Shown piece after piece: positions 1 through 7,307 of a DNA stretch of 32,572 nt. The notes below the pieces were generated by a model, which made no database searches, was not told the DNA's origin, and saw nothing but the letters and a program-made list of their open reading frames with translations. Source of the stretch: Syntrophobacteraceae bacterium (GTDB lineage Bacteria; Desulfobacterota; Syntrophobacteria; Syntrophobacterales; Syntrophobacteraceae); the NCBI GenBank assembly GCA_003165235.1, contig PLSV01000141.1, forward strand, positions 19,952 to 52,523, given 5' to 3'. A program made the translations under genes and the position numbers. Each line of letters begins with the position of its first letter. Position 1 is the stretch's first letter.

Positions 1-76
1 AGGCTTATTTACGGACAAACCCTAAGTAAAAAAGTGAAGGGGATTCGGGAAGGAGTCTATTATTTTCCGCGCCAAA

Positions 77-760
77 TCAGGGTCTGATATGCACCTGGGT
101 CCCTGTGGAGGCAATCTTGTAAAGCTCGTCCATATCGCTGTTGTAGAGCGCGATGGAACCCTGAGTCCAGTCCTTATATGCCCCACCCGGATGGATGTAT
201 AGCTGGCCGCCCAGTTTTGCGGACCATGGAGGCATGGCCTTAAGCTCGGCGGCCATCAGTATATCTTTGAATTCGGGAGTCGAAAGAATGCCTGCGAAAA
301 GCGCCCGTTCGGCATGCTTTTTGTCCGGGTAGTTGAGAACGAGCGCCTTGCTGAACCTGCCTACAGGGTCTTTCCGGCAGATGAGAAAGTCTCCTTCAGG
401 GGTACGGCCGTCCCCCTCGCTTTCTTTGTCCCCAACCGGACGAAATCCAAGGCCTATCGGATAGTCACGGACCATCACATTGGACTGGATCACATAGAGC
501 CGCCGCTTTTCCTTATAGACATAGATTTGGGGATTTACGATATCAGTTAACGCTGTGAGATAGTCAATCCTGACGGGATCTTTTTCCCCAAGTGGTGGTT
601 GTTGCCGGGCCGTTCTGCTTTCCGACTGTTTTTTCTTTTCGGTTGATTTTGACGAATCGAAGCGGCTGTCCGGTCCTTGCATGGAGCATGCTGAGACCAC
701 AAACAAAGCCACGCAAAGGAAGATCCCCCCGAACCCTCCCCGCTGAATAAGCCCGTGCAT
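77..760 (-). CDS. YkuD-fold L,D-transpeptidase-like lipoprotein with Ser in place of the catalytic Cys
   Basis: A 227-residue protein with a lipoprotein signal: a hydrophobic stretch (residues 10-22) ends in the lipobox V22-S23-A24-C25, so it should be anchored in the cell envelope. Residues about 78-226 resemble the YkuD/YafK L,D-transpeptidase domain, which cross-links or trims peptidoglycan or attaches lipoprotein through a catalytic cysteine in an HGC-type motif. The catalytic His region (LYIHPGG, H190) and the downstream context (W198-T-Q-G-S-I-A-L-Y-N) are recognisable. The position expected to hold the nucleophilic Cys is Ser202 (codon TCC, one base from TGC). The protein may therefore be inactive, work with Ser, or have another role. 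The start follows a G-rich Shine-Dalgarno. It lies 95 nt downstream of pilQ on the same strand. Family assignment is good; activity is doubtful. Confidence 0.8.
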   Translation of the reverse strand: MHGLIQRGGFGGIFLCVALFVVSACSMQGPDSRFDSSKSTEKKKQSESRTARQQPPLGEKDPVRIDYLTALTDIVNPQIYVYKEKRRLYVIQSNVMVRDYPIGLGFRPVGDKESEGDGRTPEGDFLICRKDPVGRFSKALVLNYPDKKHAERALFAGILSTPEFKDILMAAELKAMPPWSAKLGGQLYIHPGGAYKDWTQGSIALYNSDMDELYKIASTGTQVHIRP

Positions 761-855
761 AGCTGCGCCCCCTCAGTGGAGTTCCTCTCTCTAAACCCGC
801 CGAAGCGATATTACACGTCACTGCCTTCCGGGGCAAGCCAAAAATCAGCCTCCAA

Positions 856-2418
856 TCAGGATTTGTCGTAAGGCTTTGAAACCTCGACTATTTTGGGACT
901 TATGAAGATGAGCAACTCGTTTCGTTGGTCATCTGTTTGTTCGTTTTTAAAGAGCCGCCCCAGAATAGGAATGTCGGACAGCCCGGGAGTAGACGAGTTG
1001 GTATAGGTGGATTGGTTATTGATAACGCCCCCGATAACGATAACATTTCCATCGTCGACAAGAAGCTCGGTCTGTATCTTTCTTGTGTCGATGCCCGGTT
1101 CCTGGCTGGACCCAACTGAATAAACACTCGCCGAGACCGTATCCTGCTTGGCGGATACGAGCAGTCTCACTTTGCGGTCCGGGGTGATATGAGGCGTAAC
1201 CTGGAGCTCCAGGACGGCATCCTTGAATGCGGTGGCTGTTACATTGGCGGCCGTATCGCCAACCTGGAGGTATGGGACCTCGGTGCCCTGGGACACAACG
1301 GCCTTTACATTGTCGAGAGTAAGAACACGGGGCGCGGCCACTATCCGCGCCAAATTGACCGCCTGGAGCGCCTGTATCTCGAGGTCCACGTGGATCAAGG
1401 TTTTGCCCAGCAGTTGGAAAACGTTAGCGCTGAACTGCGAGAGACCTGCAACCGGTGGATTGATAGCAAAGTTCTGGGTAGCAGGTCCGGTGGAAGGGTG
1501 CGCCGATGAGAACGAAAGGCTCACCCCCAGTGTTCTTTTCGTTTCACTGGTGAGAGTGATAATGCGCGCTTCGATCAGCACCTGCGGGGTCGGGCGATCG
1601 AGTCTTGTGAGCAGTCGTTGGGCGCCGGCGACCCTTGCGGGGTAATCGGTATAGATTATAAGGCTGGTGCGTTCGTCAACGGCGACTTTTCCTCGTTCAC
1701 TTTTGCCGTCTGTAATTTTAGCAGCCACATCTGATGGTTTGGCAAAATTCACAGGGAAATATACTGTTGAGATCTCGCCCAGGTCACGCGTTGTCTCTGC
1801 AAGGCTTTGTTTCGCCTTTATGGCGTCCGCCTGCTGAATATACTCCTGGCGCAGCTTAGACTGTTTGGCTATGCGAATGACGTTGCCGACCTGTTCTTTG
1901 CCCAGGTCATTCATGGCTAGCACCATATCGAGCACCTGGTCCCAGGGGACCTGCTCGACTTTTAAGGTTACTTTACCGGTGACGTCAGGCTCTATGACGA
2001 TATTAATCCCGGCCAGGTCTGAAAGGAGCCTGAGGACATTCCTCAGGTCAGTGTCCATGAGATCCAGGCTTATAGTTTTCCCGGTGTACTCTTTTCTTGC
2101 GGCAGCCGGGACGCCTATTCCCTCGACAGATTGCGCCTGACCGGCGCTCTTTACTGCGGCAGACCTGGCTTTAGAGGCCTTAGTTTTGGAACGCGCCGCT
2201 TTTGCGGGTTTTTTGCGGGGCGCTTCGGTTGCAGCTTCGGGCCCATTGGTCCCAATGGTAGGCGGGGCCAGTTCAGGCAGTTGCCCCACTCCCTGAAAAT
2301 CGTCCATACCAGTCCCCGCGGCGCGCACTTCCGCCGAGAACAAAAAGCAGCCGAAGACAAGCGCCAGTCCCAGGACAAAAGGAAGTGAGCCGGTCCAAAT
2401 CTTTCCCTGCCTTCGCAT
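856..2418 (-). CDS. pilQ: Type IV pilus secretin PilQ (short form)
   Basis: Outer-membrane secretin that forms the channel for the type IV pilus. The start is set at the second in-frame ATG (2418) because GGGGGAGA lies 4 nt before it; an ATG 24 nt further upstream has no such site. The product is 520 residues. A signal peptide (about 1-33) is followed by a Pro/Ala/Lys-rich low-complexity linker (about 45-95). Next come an STN/secretin N-domain (ISLDLMDTDLRNVLRLL onward), a second N-domain (VYFPVNFAKPSDVAAKI) and the secretin core with VAAPRVLTLDN and the C-terminal IPILGRLFKNE region. No AMIN peptidoglycan-binding repeats are visible, so it is shorter than the 700-900 residue PilQ of Neisseria or Myxococcus. 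It is last in a pilM-N-O-Q operon; pilP, usually between pilO and pilQ, is missing. Confidence 0.93.
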   Translation of the reverse strand: MRRQGKIWTGSLPFVLGLALVFGCFLFSAEVRAAGTGMDDFQGVGQLPELAPPTIGTNGPEAATEAPRKKPAKAARSKTKASKARSAAVKSAGQAQSVEGIGVPAAARKEYTGKTISLDLMDTDLRNVLRLLSDLAGINIVIEPDVTGKVTLKVEQVPWDQVLDMVLAMNDLGKEQVGNVIRIAKQSKLRQEYIQQADAIKAKQSLAETTRDLGEISTVYFPVNFAKPSDVAAKITDGKSERGKVAVDERTSLIIYTDYPARVAGAQRLLTRLDRPTPQVLIEARIITLTSETKRTLGVSLSFSSAHPSTGPATQNFAINPPVAGLSQFSANVFQLLGKTLIHVDLEIQALQAVNLARIVAAPRVLTLDNVKAVVSQGTEVPYLQVGDTAANVTATAFKDAVLELQVTPHITPDRKVRLLVSAKQDTVSASVYSVGSSQEPGIDTRKIQTELLVDDGNVIVIGGVINNQSTYTNSSTPGLSDIPILGRLFKNEQTDDQRNELLIFISPKIVEVSKPYDKS

Positions 2419-2491
2419 GCGTTCTCCCCCTGATAGACACATGTAATTGTACTGATTACCGGTTACGAGATAACTAACCAGAATATCGCTG

Positions 2492-3103
2492 CTATTTTTT
2501 TGCGCCGGCCTTCGGTTGCGGTTGCGGCTTCTCCAAAAACCGGTAAGTAACTATGTTACAGCCCACCTGCAGCAACGCACCCGGCTTGTCTTTTTGCCGA
2601 GTTAACGTAAGCGATTGGACTTTTAAGATTCTGTCCAGCTTGGAGATATTATCCAGGAAAACCCCAAGGTCATTAAAGGTTCCGAGCAGGTCGAGCCGGA
2701 TAGGAATAGTAGCGTAAAATTCCTGCATCACCTCGGGTTGAGGTTGGAAAAGAATATTTTCCAAACCCACCTTGGCGCCAAGTCTTGAAACGTTTTCCAG
2801 CAGGCCTGGAATTTCTTTCTGATCGGGCAGGAGCATAAGAAGCTTTGCAAGTTCTTCTTCGGATTGGGCGAGCTCTTTTTCAAGCGTCTGAACCTTTGCG
2901 ACCGCCGCCTTGAGAGAGACAAGCCTATTTTGCTGCACGGTAATTTGACTCGTGAGCTGTTTAAGCGTGTCCAACTGGCTCTCGAACTCTAGAAAGTAGA
3001 AAGCAACGCCCATGACCAACACAGTGCCTGCGAAAAGCAGCACCTTCTGCACTGCGCTGAGGATCGAGAGTCTTTCCTGTAAATCGGCAAAGATATTTTT
3101 CAT
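2492..3103 (-). CDS. pilO: Type IV pilus inner-membrane alignment protein PilO
   Basis: A 203-residue bitopic protein: short cytoplasmic N-terminus, one transmembrane helix (about 20-38), a coiled coil (about 40-90, rich in Glu/Leu/Gln) and a periplasmic ferredoxin-like domain. This is the PilO architecture. PilO pairs with PilN and links the cytoplasmic PilM ring to the secretin, normally through PilP. It starts 5 nt after the pilN stop, so the two are surely co-transcribed and probably translationally coupled. The C-terminus (KPQPQPKAGAKK) is a Pro/Lys tail. Identification rests on length, topology and operon position as much as on sequence motifs. Confidence 0.9.
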   Translation of the reverse strand: MKNIFADLQERLSILSAVQKVLLFAGTVLVMGVAFYFLEFESQLDTLKQLTSQITVQQNRLVSLKAAVAKVQTLEKELAQSEEELAKLLMLLPDQKEIPGLLENVSRLGAKVGLENILFQPQPEVMQEFYATIPIRLDLLGTFNDLGVFLDNISKLDRILKVQSLTLTRQKDKPGALLQVGCNIVTYRFLEKPQPQPKAGAKK

Positions 3104-3108
3104 AGCGG

Positions 3109-3687
3109 TTACATCTTCAATTTTTTCTGCACTTCAGAAAAGGGATAAAAACGGTATGACAACTGGAATTCTCTCAGCTTCATTTCCTTTACGGCAAACT
3201 GCCTCGAAAGCACCAGATTGATACTGCCTTTTTCGATGTAAGGGGAAGATTCGAGATTTCGCATGAACTCGACTATGGTCTCGTTGCTCTGGGCCACTCC
3301 GTCAAGGGTGACCGCGTTGCCCGTCTGAGCTAGCTTGTCGAACCACATTTTCTCAGGCGGCACCTGGATCGAAAGAAGGGCCAGCATCCGGACCACGGCG
3401 TCGCGGTCGCCCTGAAGGTCTTTGATAATCGTCAGTTTTCTGGCAATGAGATCCTTGCGTTTGGTAAGTTCCTGCAGGGCCAACTCAAATTTGGCGTATT
3501 TTTTCACCTCTTGCTGCAGCGCGGAAAGCTCGTTTTGGCGGGAAACGATTTTCTGATTGAAGGAAATCCACAGAAACCCGATAACCGCCATGGCAAGAAC
3601 AACAGTCAGAAGGTAGACTGAGGCGATTTGCCGGGCGCCTTCCTTTCGTTTCTGTACTCTGACGGGAAGCAGATTTATCTGAATCAT
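3109..3687 (-). CDS. pilN: Type IV pilus assembly protein PilN
   Basis: A 192-residue bitopic inner-membrane protein. The first residues, MIQINLLPVR, carry the conserved INLLP motif that in characterised systems docks into a groove of PilM. A single transmembrane helix spans about residues 22-44. A coiled coil and a periplasmic PilN/PilO-type domain follow. Its start codon overlaps the pilM stop by 4 nt (ATGA), which indicates translational coupling. With PilM and PilO it forms the inner-membrane platform that aligns the pilus motor with the outer-membrane secretin. Confidence 0.93.
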   Translation of the reverse strand: MIQINLLPVRVQKRKEGARQIASVYLLTVVLAMAVIGFLWISFNQKIVSRQNELSALQQEVKKYAKFELALQELTKRKDLIARKLTIIKDLQGDRDAVVRMLALLSIQVPPEKMWFDKLAQTGNAVTLDGVAQSNETIVEFMRNLESSPYIEKGSINLVLSRQFAVKEMKLREFQLSYRFYPFSEVQKKLKM

Positions 3688-4745
3688 TTTTCTTTGGTCT
3701 TTCTTAAAGCGAGCCCAAGAGAGATGGCCATTTGCGGTCCTATGTAATCGACGTAAGCCGGATCGAACTGTTTGGCTTCGTACTGAATACGGGAGATGGG
3801 ATTAAAAATCTCCACGGGGATATCCAGGTGCTCCCGCAACACTTTGTCGAGGCCGGGAATGCGGCATGAACCTCCACTGAGGTAGAGGGTTGCAATTTTT
3901 TCTTCCGGGTAATTATGATAATAGAAGTCTACCGCGCGGCGGCACTCTGTCATCCAGCCTGTTATAGTGGAGACGAAAATCTCTTCCAGGTCGCGCATGG
4001 GATATTTTCCCACCGACTCGCCCAGCTTGACCGATTCAGCCTCTTCAACAGAGATGTTGAAAAAGTCTTTTATGGTGTCCGTTAGCTGGTTTCCGCCTAT
4101 CGAGATGCTCCTGGTGAAGACAGGCAGGCCCTTGTAGGCGATGTTCATAATGGACTTATTGGCGCCTATATCGAGTAGAGCAACTCTTTCATCACCAAAG
4201 CCATAAGTTACTTCAAAGGAGTTGCTTAGAGCAAAGAAGTCCACGTCAACAACAAACGCGTCGAATCCGCAAAGTCTTAAAATATTGTTAAAGTCGGTTA
4301 TCGATTCTTTTTTTGCGGCGACCAGCAAGACGTCCATGAAATTGGGGCGGTTCTTCGAAACGTCGATCACCTGGTAATCGACGTCCACCTCATCAATGTT
4401 ATAAGGTATATACTGGCCAAGCTCGGAATGCATCCTCACAGCCAGTTCATCCTCGGTCATGGTGGGCAGCTCTATTTTCTTGATCATAACGTCGTAGCCG
4501 GATATAGAGACGGCAACCGCCTTGCGTTTGATTTTCAGATGATTTGCGAGCAGTCGTATAGCGTCCGCCACGACCTCGGGTTTGGCCAATCTACCCTCAA
4601 TGAATGCTTCTCGGGGCAGAGGCGCGATGCCCATGCTCAATAGCCTGGGCGTGGAATTGTCGGTGTAGGCCTGCATGAGCTTCACGCTGTGCGAGCCTAC
4701 GTCGAGGCCGATGAGGTTTTCTGATTTTGAGAATAAAGAAAGCAT
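3684..4745 (-). CDS. pilM: Type IV pilus assembly ATPase-fold protein PilM
   Basis: A 353-residue actin-like (FtsA/PilM superfamily) cytoplasmic protein. The N-terminal nucleotide-binding motif LIGLDVGSHSVKLMQ is clear, as are the second phosphate motif (ALLDIGANKSIMNIAYKG) and the adenosine motif (LYLSGGSCRIPGLDKVL). PilM binds the N-terminal peptide of PilN and forms a ring under the inner membrane. It is the first gene of the minus-strand pil operon and is divergent from lepB, with 136 nt between the two start codons. Length is normal for the family. Confidence 0.95.
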   Translation of the reverse strand: MLSLFSKSENLIGLDVGSHSVKLMQAYTDNSTPRLLSMGIAPLPREAFIEGRLAKPEVVADAIRLLANHLKIKRKAVAVSISGYDVMIKKIELPTMTEDELAVRMHSELGQYIPYNIDEVDVDYQVIDVSKNRPNFMDVLLVAAKKESITDFNNILRLCGFDAFVVDVDFFALSNSFEVTYGFGDERVALLDIGANKSIMNIAYKGLPVFTRSISIGGNQLTDTIKDFFNISVEEAESVKLGESVGKYPMRDLEEIFVSTITGWMTECRRAVDFYYHNYPEEKIATLYLSGGSCRIPGLDKVLREHLDIPVEIFNPISRIQYEAKQFDPAYVDYIGPQMAISLGLALRKTKEK

Positions 4746-4812
4746 TTCAAACGATTTCCCCGGTTATTTTCATTTGTGTCTGCCCACAAAACTCGAATCC
4801 AACATCTTTGGC

Positions 4813-4841
4813 TTGAAAACATCAAAGAAAGCATTTAATAT
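4813..4841 (+). promoter_or_regulatory. Predicted sigma-70 promoter of lepB
   Basis: TTGAAA (4813-4818, 5 of 6 to the -35 consensus) and TAATAT (4836-4841, 4 of 6 to the -10) are separated by exactly 17 nt. Transcription would begin near 4848, about 35 nt before the proposed TTG start. The promoter overlaps an in-frame ATG at 4840, which argues against that ATG being the start. Confidence 0.5.
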
Positions 4842-4881
4842 GAAAATTTGCGCCATAAATTCACATCGAGAGGAGTTGGAG

Positions 4882-5541
4882 TTGAAAAACGTAGTTGAAA
4901 CCCCGGGCGACAGAGTCAGGCGCAAGAGCCTTGTTCGCGAATATAGTGAGGCCATAATCATAGCCGTAATTCTCGCCCTTTTCATTCGCGCTTTTGTTGT
5001 TCAGGCATTTAAAATCCCGTCCGGCTCCATGGAACCCACCCTGCTCGTCGGGGACCATATTCTTGTCAACAAGTTCATTTACGGCATTAGGCTCCCTATT
5101 GTCAACAAAGAGATTATCCCCATCAAATCTCCCAAACAATTTGATGTTGTCGTGTTCCGGTACCCGAACGACCGTTCGAAGGATTACATCAAAAGAGTAA
5201 TAGGGCTGCCTCTTCAAAAGGTGCAAATAATTAACAAGAAAATCTATATCAACGATGAGCCCCTGAACGATCCCTACGGCTATTACGACGATCCGCACCT
5301 GATGACGGGCGCAAGGGACAATTTCGGGCCGGTCATCGTTTCTCCTCACAGCTACTTCGTCATGGGCGACAACCGGGACCACAGCCATGACAGCCGTTTC
5401 TGGGGCTTCGTCGATGATGGCGATCTGGTCGGCGAAGCTTTTATCATTTACTGGTCCTGGAGACAGGAGGGCGCATTCAGCATCGAGCCCTCCGAGAGCT
5501 ATATCCGCTGGAACAGGTTCGGTAAATTGCTCCTTCAGTAA
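4882..5541 (+). CDS. lepB: Signal peptidase I
   Basis: Membrane-bound serine protease that removes signal peptides from exported preproteins. The start is placed at a TTG at 4882 because GAGAGGAG (4868-4875) precedes it by 6 nt and the promoter elements leave no room for upstream in-frame codons. This gives 219 residues, the usual size for short bacterial LepB. One transmembrane helix (about 22-42) is followed by box B with the nucleophile (PSGSMEPTLL). Box D carries the general-base Lys (YIKRVIGLP), and box E is GDNRDHSHDSR. All catalytic motifs are intact. A strong terminator follows, so it is probably monocistronic. Confidence 0.95.
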   Translation: MKNVVETPGDRVRRKSLVREYSEAIIIAVILALFIRAFVVQAFKIPSGSMEPTLLVGDHILVNKFIYGIRLPIVNKEIIPIKSPKQFDVVVFRYPNDRSKDYIKRVIGLPLQKVQIINKKIYINDEPLNDPYGYYDDPHLMTGARDNFGPVIVSPHSYFVMGDNRDHSHDSRFWGFVDDGDLVGEAFIIYWSWRQEGAFSIEPSESYIRWNRFGKLLLQ

Positions 5542-5566
5542 ATACTGATTCAGGATTCCAAAGAGA

Positions 5567-5600
5567 GGATTGGAGATTGGGCTTACTCCAATCCATTTTT
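5567..5600 (+). terminator. Rho-independent terminator of lepB
   Basis: A 9-bp perfect stem, GGATTGGAG (5567-5575) and CTCCAATCC (5586-5594), with a 10-nt loop is followed by ATTTTT. It starts 26 nt after the lepB stop, between convergent lepB and the NamZ-family gene. Confidence 0.88.
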
Positions 5601-6801
5601 ATTCAGAATAAAGCAAACCCGGTTCGCGTTTTTCCCGGTATTCCCGCAATCCCTGTTCCCAGTCCGATTCGATCTTGTCGAGATCCTGTCCCTGCTCGAG
5701 GCGACGCCGCACCGTACCGCTGCCGATCAGGATATCTATCGGCAGTTTTTCCTGCTCGTACTCATAAGGAGGATCGAGCCATCTGAAGCGTTCCGGATGC
5801 GTCAGGCCAAGGGCCTGTAGAAGGGCAAGCCCCATCCGGTATGGTTTGAACCTGCCTATGTCCGTTATGTGTATCTGAAACCCAAAGCATGGTTCCCCTC
5901 TGTATTTGTCGAAAGCAGGCTGGTATGTAACAGGCCGAAAAGTTACGCCATCCACACCGGGTTTTTTCAATTCTTCCAGGAACCTTTTCCGATTCAAAAA
6001 AGGCGCTCCGAAAAGCTGGAACGGCATTGTCGTGCCCCGCCCTTCACTGATATTCGTCCCCTCCAGAAGCACCATGCCGGGATAGAGCAAGGCAGTCTCG
6101 CATGTCGGCATATTGGGCGAGGGGTAAACCCAATGGACGCCGAGGCTATCGAACCGGCGGCCTCGCCTCCAGCCCATCATAGAAACAACATCCAGATCGC
6201 AGTCGACATTTGCTACGCTGCAGACGAAACGTGCAAATTCCCCCGTCGTTAATCCATGTCTCATAGGAACCGGGTATCTTCCCACAAAGGAGCGGAACGC
6301 CGGTTCAAGCACATTGCCTTCAATTTCCGTACCATTTATCGGATTCGGCCTGTCCAGGACGACCACCTTGATGCCCGCCCGAGCTGCAGCTTCGAGGCAA
6401 AGGCCAATTGTTGTAGTATACGTATAGATCCGCGTCCCCACATCCTGTAGATCGATCAGGAGCACGTCGATTCTTTGTAGAGCTTCCAGCGAGGGTTCAC
6501 GGGTTTTAGAATAAAGGCTCACCACAGGGACGCCTGTGTCCGGATCGCGCGAGTCTGCCGATTCAATCATATTTGCTTGTTTATCCGAATAAAATCCGTG
6601 TTGGGGCGAAAAAATGCAGCTCAGGTTTCCTCCCGCGCCCAAGATCAATTCCTTGACGCTTTCCAAAGACCTGCTGACCGAAGCCTGATTGGCCAGAAGC
6701 CCAAGCCGTCCCGAGCGAAACCATGAGGGGGGCGACTGCAGCAAAACTTCGCACCCCAGGCGGAATTGATCGCCTCTCCTGATTTGACTATGGCTGGTCA
6801 C
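5599..6801 (-). CDS. NamZ/DUF1343 family exo-beta-N-acetylmuramidase
   Basis: A 400-residue DUF1343 protein. Characteristic segments are LGLLANQASV, IFSPQHGFYSDKQANM, DVLLIDLQDVGTRIYTY, VVLDRPNPINGTEIEG and RHGLTTGEFARF. The characterised member (Bacillus NamZ) releases terminal N-acetylmuramic acid from peptidoglycan fragments, so a role in cell-wall recycling is likely. No signal peptide is visible, so the enzyme may be cytoplasmic here. It uses a GTG start at 6801, with AAGGA about 11 nt upstream. No amino-sugar uptake genes lie alongside, so its pathway partners are not in this window. Confidence 0.85.
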   Translation of the reverse strand: MTSHSQIRRGDQFRLGCEVLLQSPPSWFRSGRLGLLANQASVSRSLESVKELILGAGGNLSCIFSPQHGFYSDKQANMIESADSRDPDTGVPVVSLYSKTREPSLEALQRIDVLLIDLQDVGTRIYTYTTTIGLCLEAAARAGIKVVVLDRPNPINGTEIEGNVLEPAFRSFVGRYPVPMRHGLTTGEFARFVCSVANVDCDLDVVSMMGWRRGRRFDSLGVHWVYPSPNMPTCETALLYPGMVLLEGTNISEGRGTTMPFQLFGAPFLNRKRFLEELKKPGVDGVTFRPVTYQPAFDKYRGEPCFGFQIHITDIGRFKPYRMGLALLQALGLTHPERFRWLDPPYEYEQEKLPIDILIGSGTVRRRLEQGQDLDKIESDWEQGLREYREKREPGLLYSE

Positions 6802-6914
6802 CCGATCTTAATTCCTTTGCCTTTATTTTCCGATCCAGTCGCATTCATCGGTTGCCTATAACTGTTTAAAAGCCGGTATGTCTATAACAGATTAGCAACT
6901 CCGAGACCATTTAA

Positions 6915-7145
6915 TTACAAATCCGTTATCAAAATATATCTTGTGAAGGCGCCAAATACTTTCAGAACAAAGTACAATAGTACGACTATCAAACCGGTTT
7001 GATCGACGGGAAAAATTTGAGCGCCAAAGAAATCGCCAGGTGTCAAAAATTTTGCGATGGTCCAAGGAATGTCTTGACCGACAAACCTATATTCTCCAAA
7101 ATCTTTGTCGAGGGCCGATATTTCATGACGCGCCATCGGCCGCAT
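6915..7145 (-). CDS. Possible small membrane-tailed protein (hypothetical)
   Basis: A 76-residue ORF in the 506-nt gap between the NamZ-family gene and glcD. The start at 7145 is chosen because GGGAGG lies 8 nt before that ATG; GTG at 7187 is an alternative. The N-terminal half is polar (about 1-45). Residues about 52-66 are strongly hydrophobic (GLIVVLLYFVLKVFGAF), so a C-terminal membrane anchor is possible. I recognise no family. Nothing else in the gap is supported: 6802-6914 and 7146-7307 hold no gene, only the probable leader of glcD. Confidence 0.3.
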   Translation of the reverse strand: MRPMARHEISALDKDFGEYRFVGQDIPWTIAKFLTPGDFFGAQIFPVDQTGLIVVLLYFVLKVFGAFTRYILITDL

Positions 7146-7307
7146 CAGGAAGGCCTCCCGCGAACGCCCAAAGCGGATGATAGTCACCGCGAGCGGTCGC
7201 CTTCCGCGCTACGCGAAGCACATCGCTAAGGGATGTCCGCAAGAGCGTTTCACCAAATGATCGTTTAGTGTTATTAACAAGTCTGTCAAACGAGGATTTT
7301 TTCGTAC

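Noticed and set aside
564-836. 90-codon minus-strand frame overlapping the L,D-transpeptidase start
   Set aside because: Arg-rich shadow frame with no support; the lipoprotein frame explains the region.
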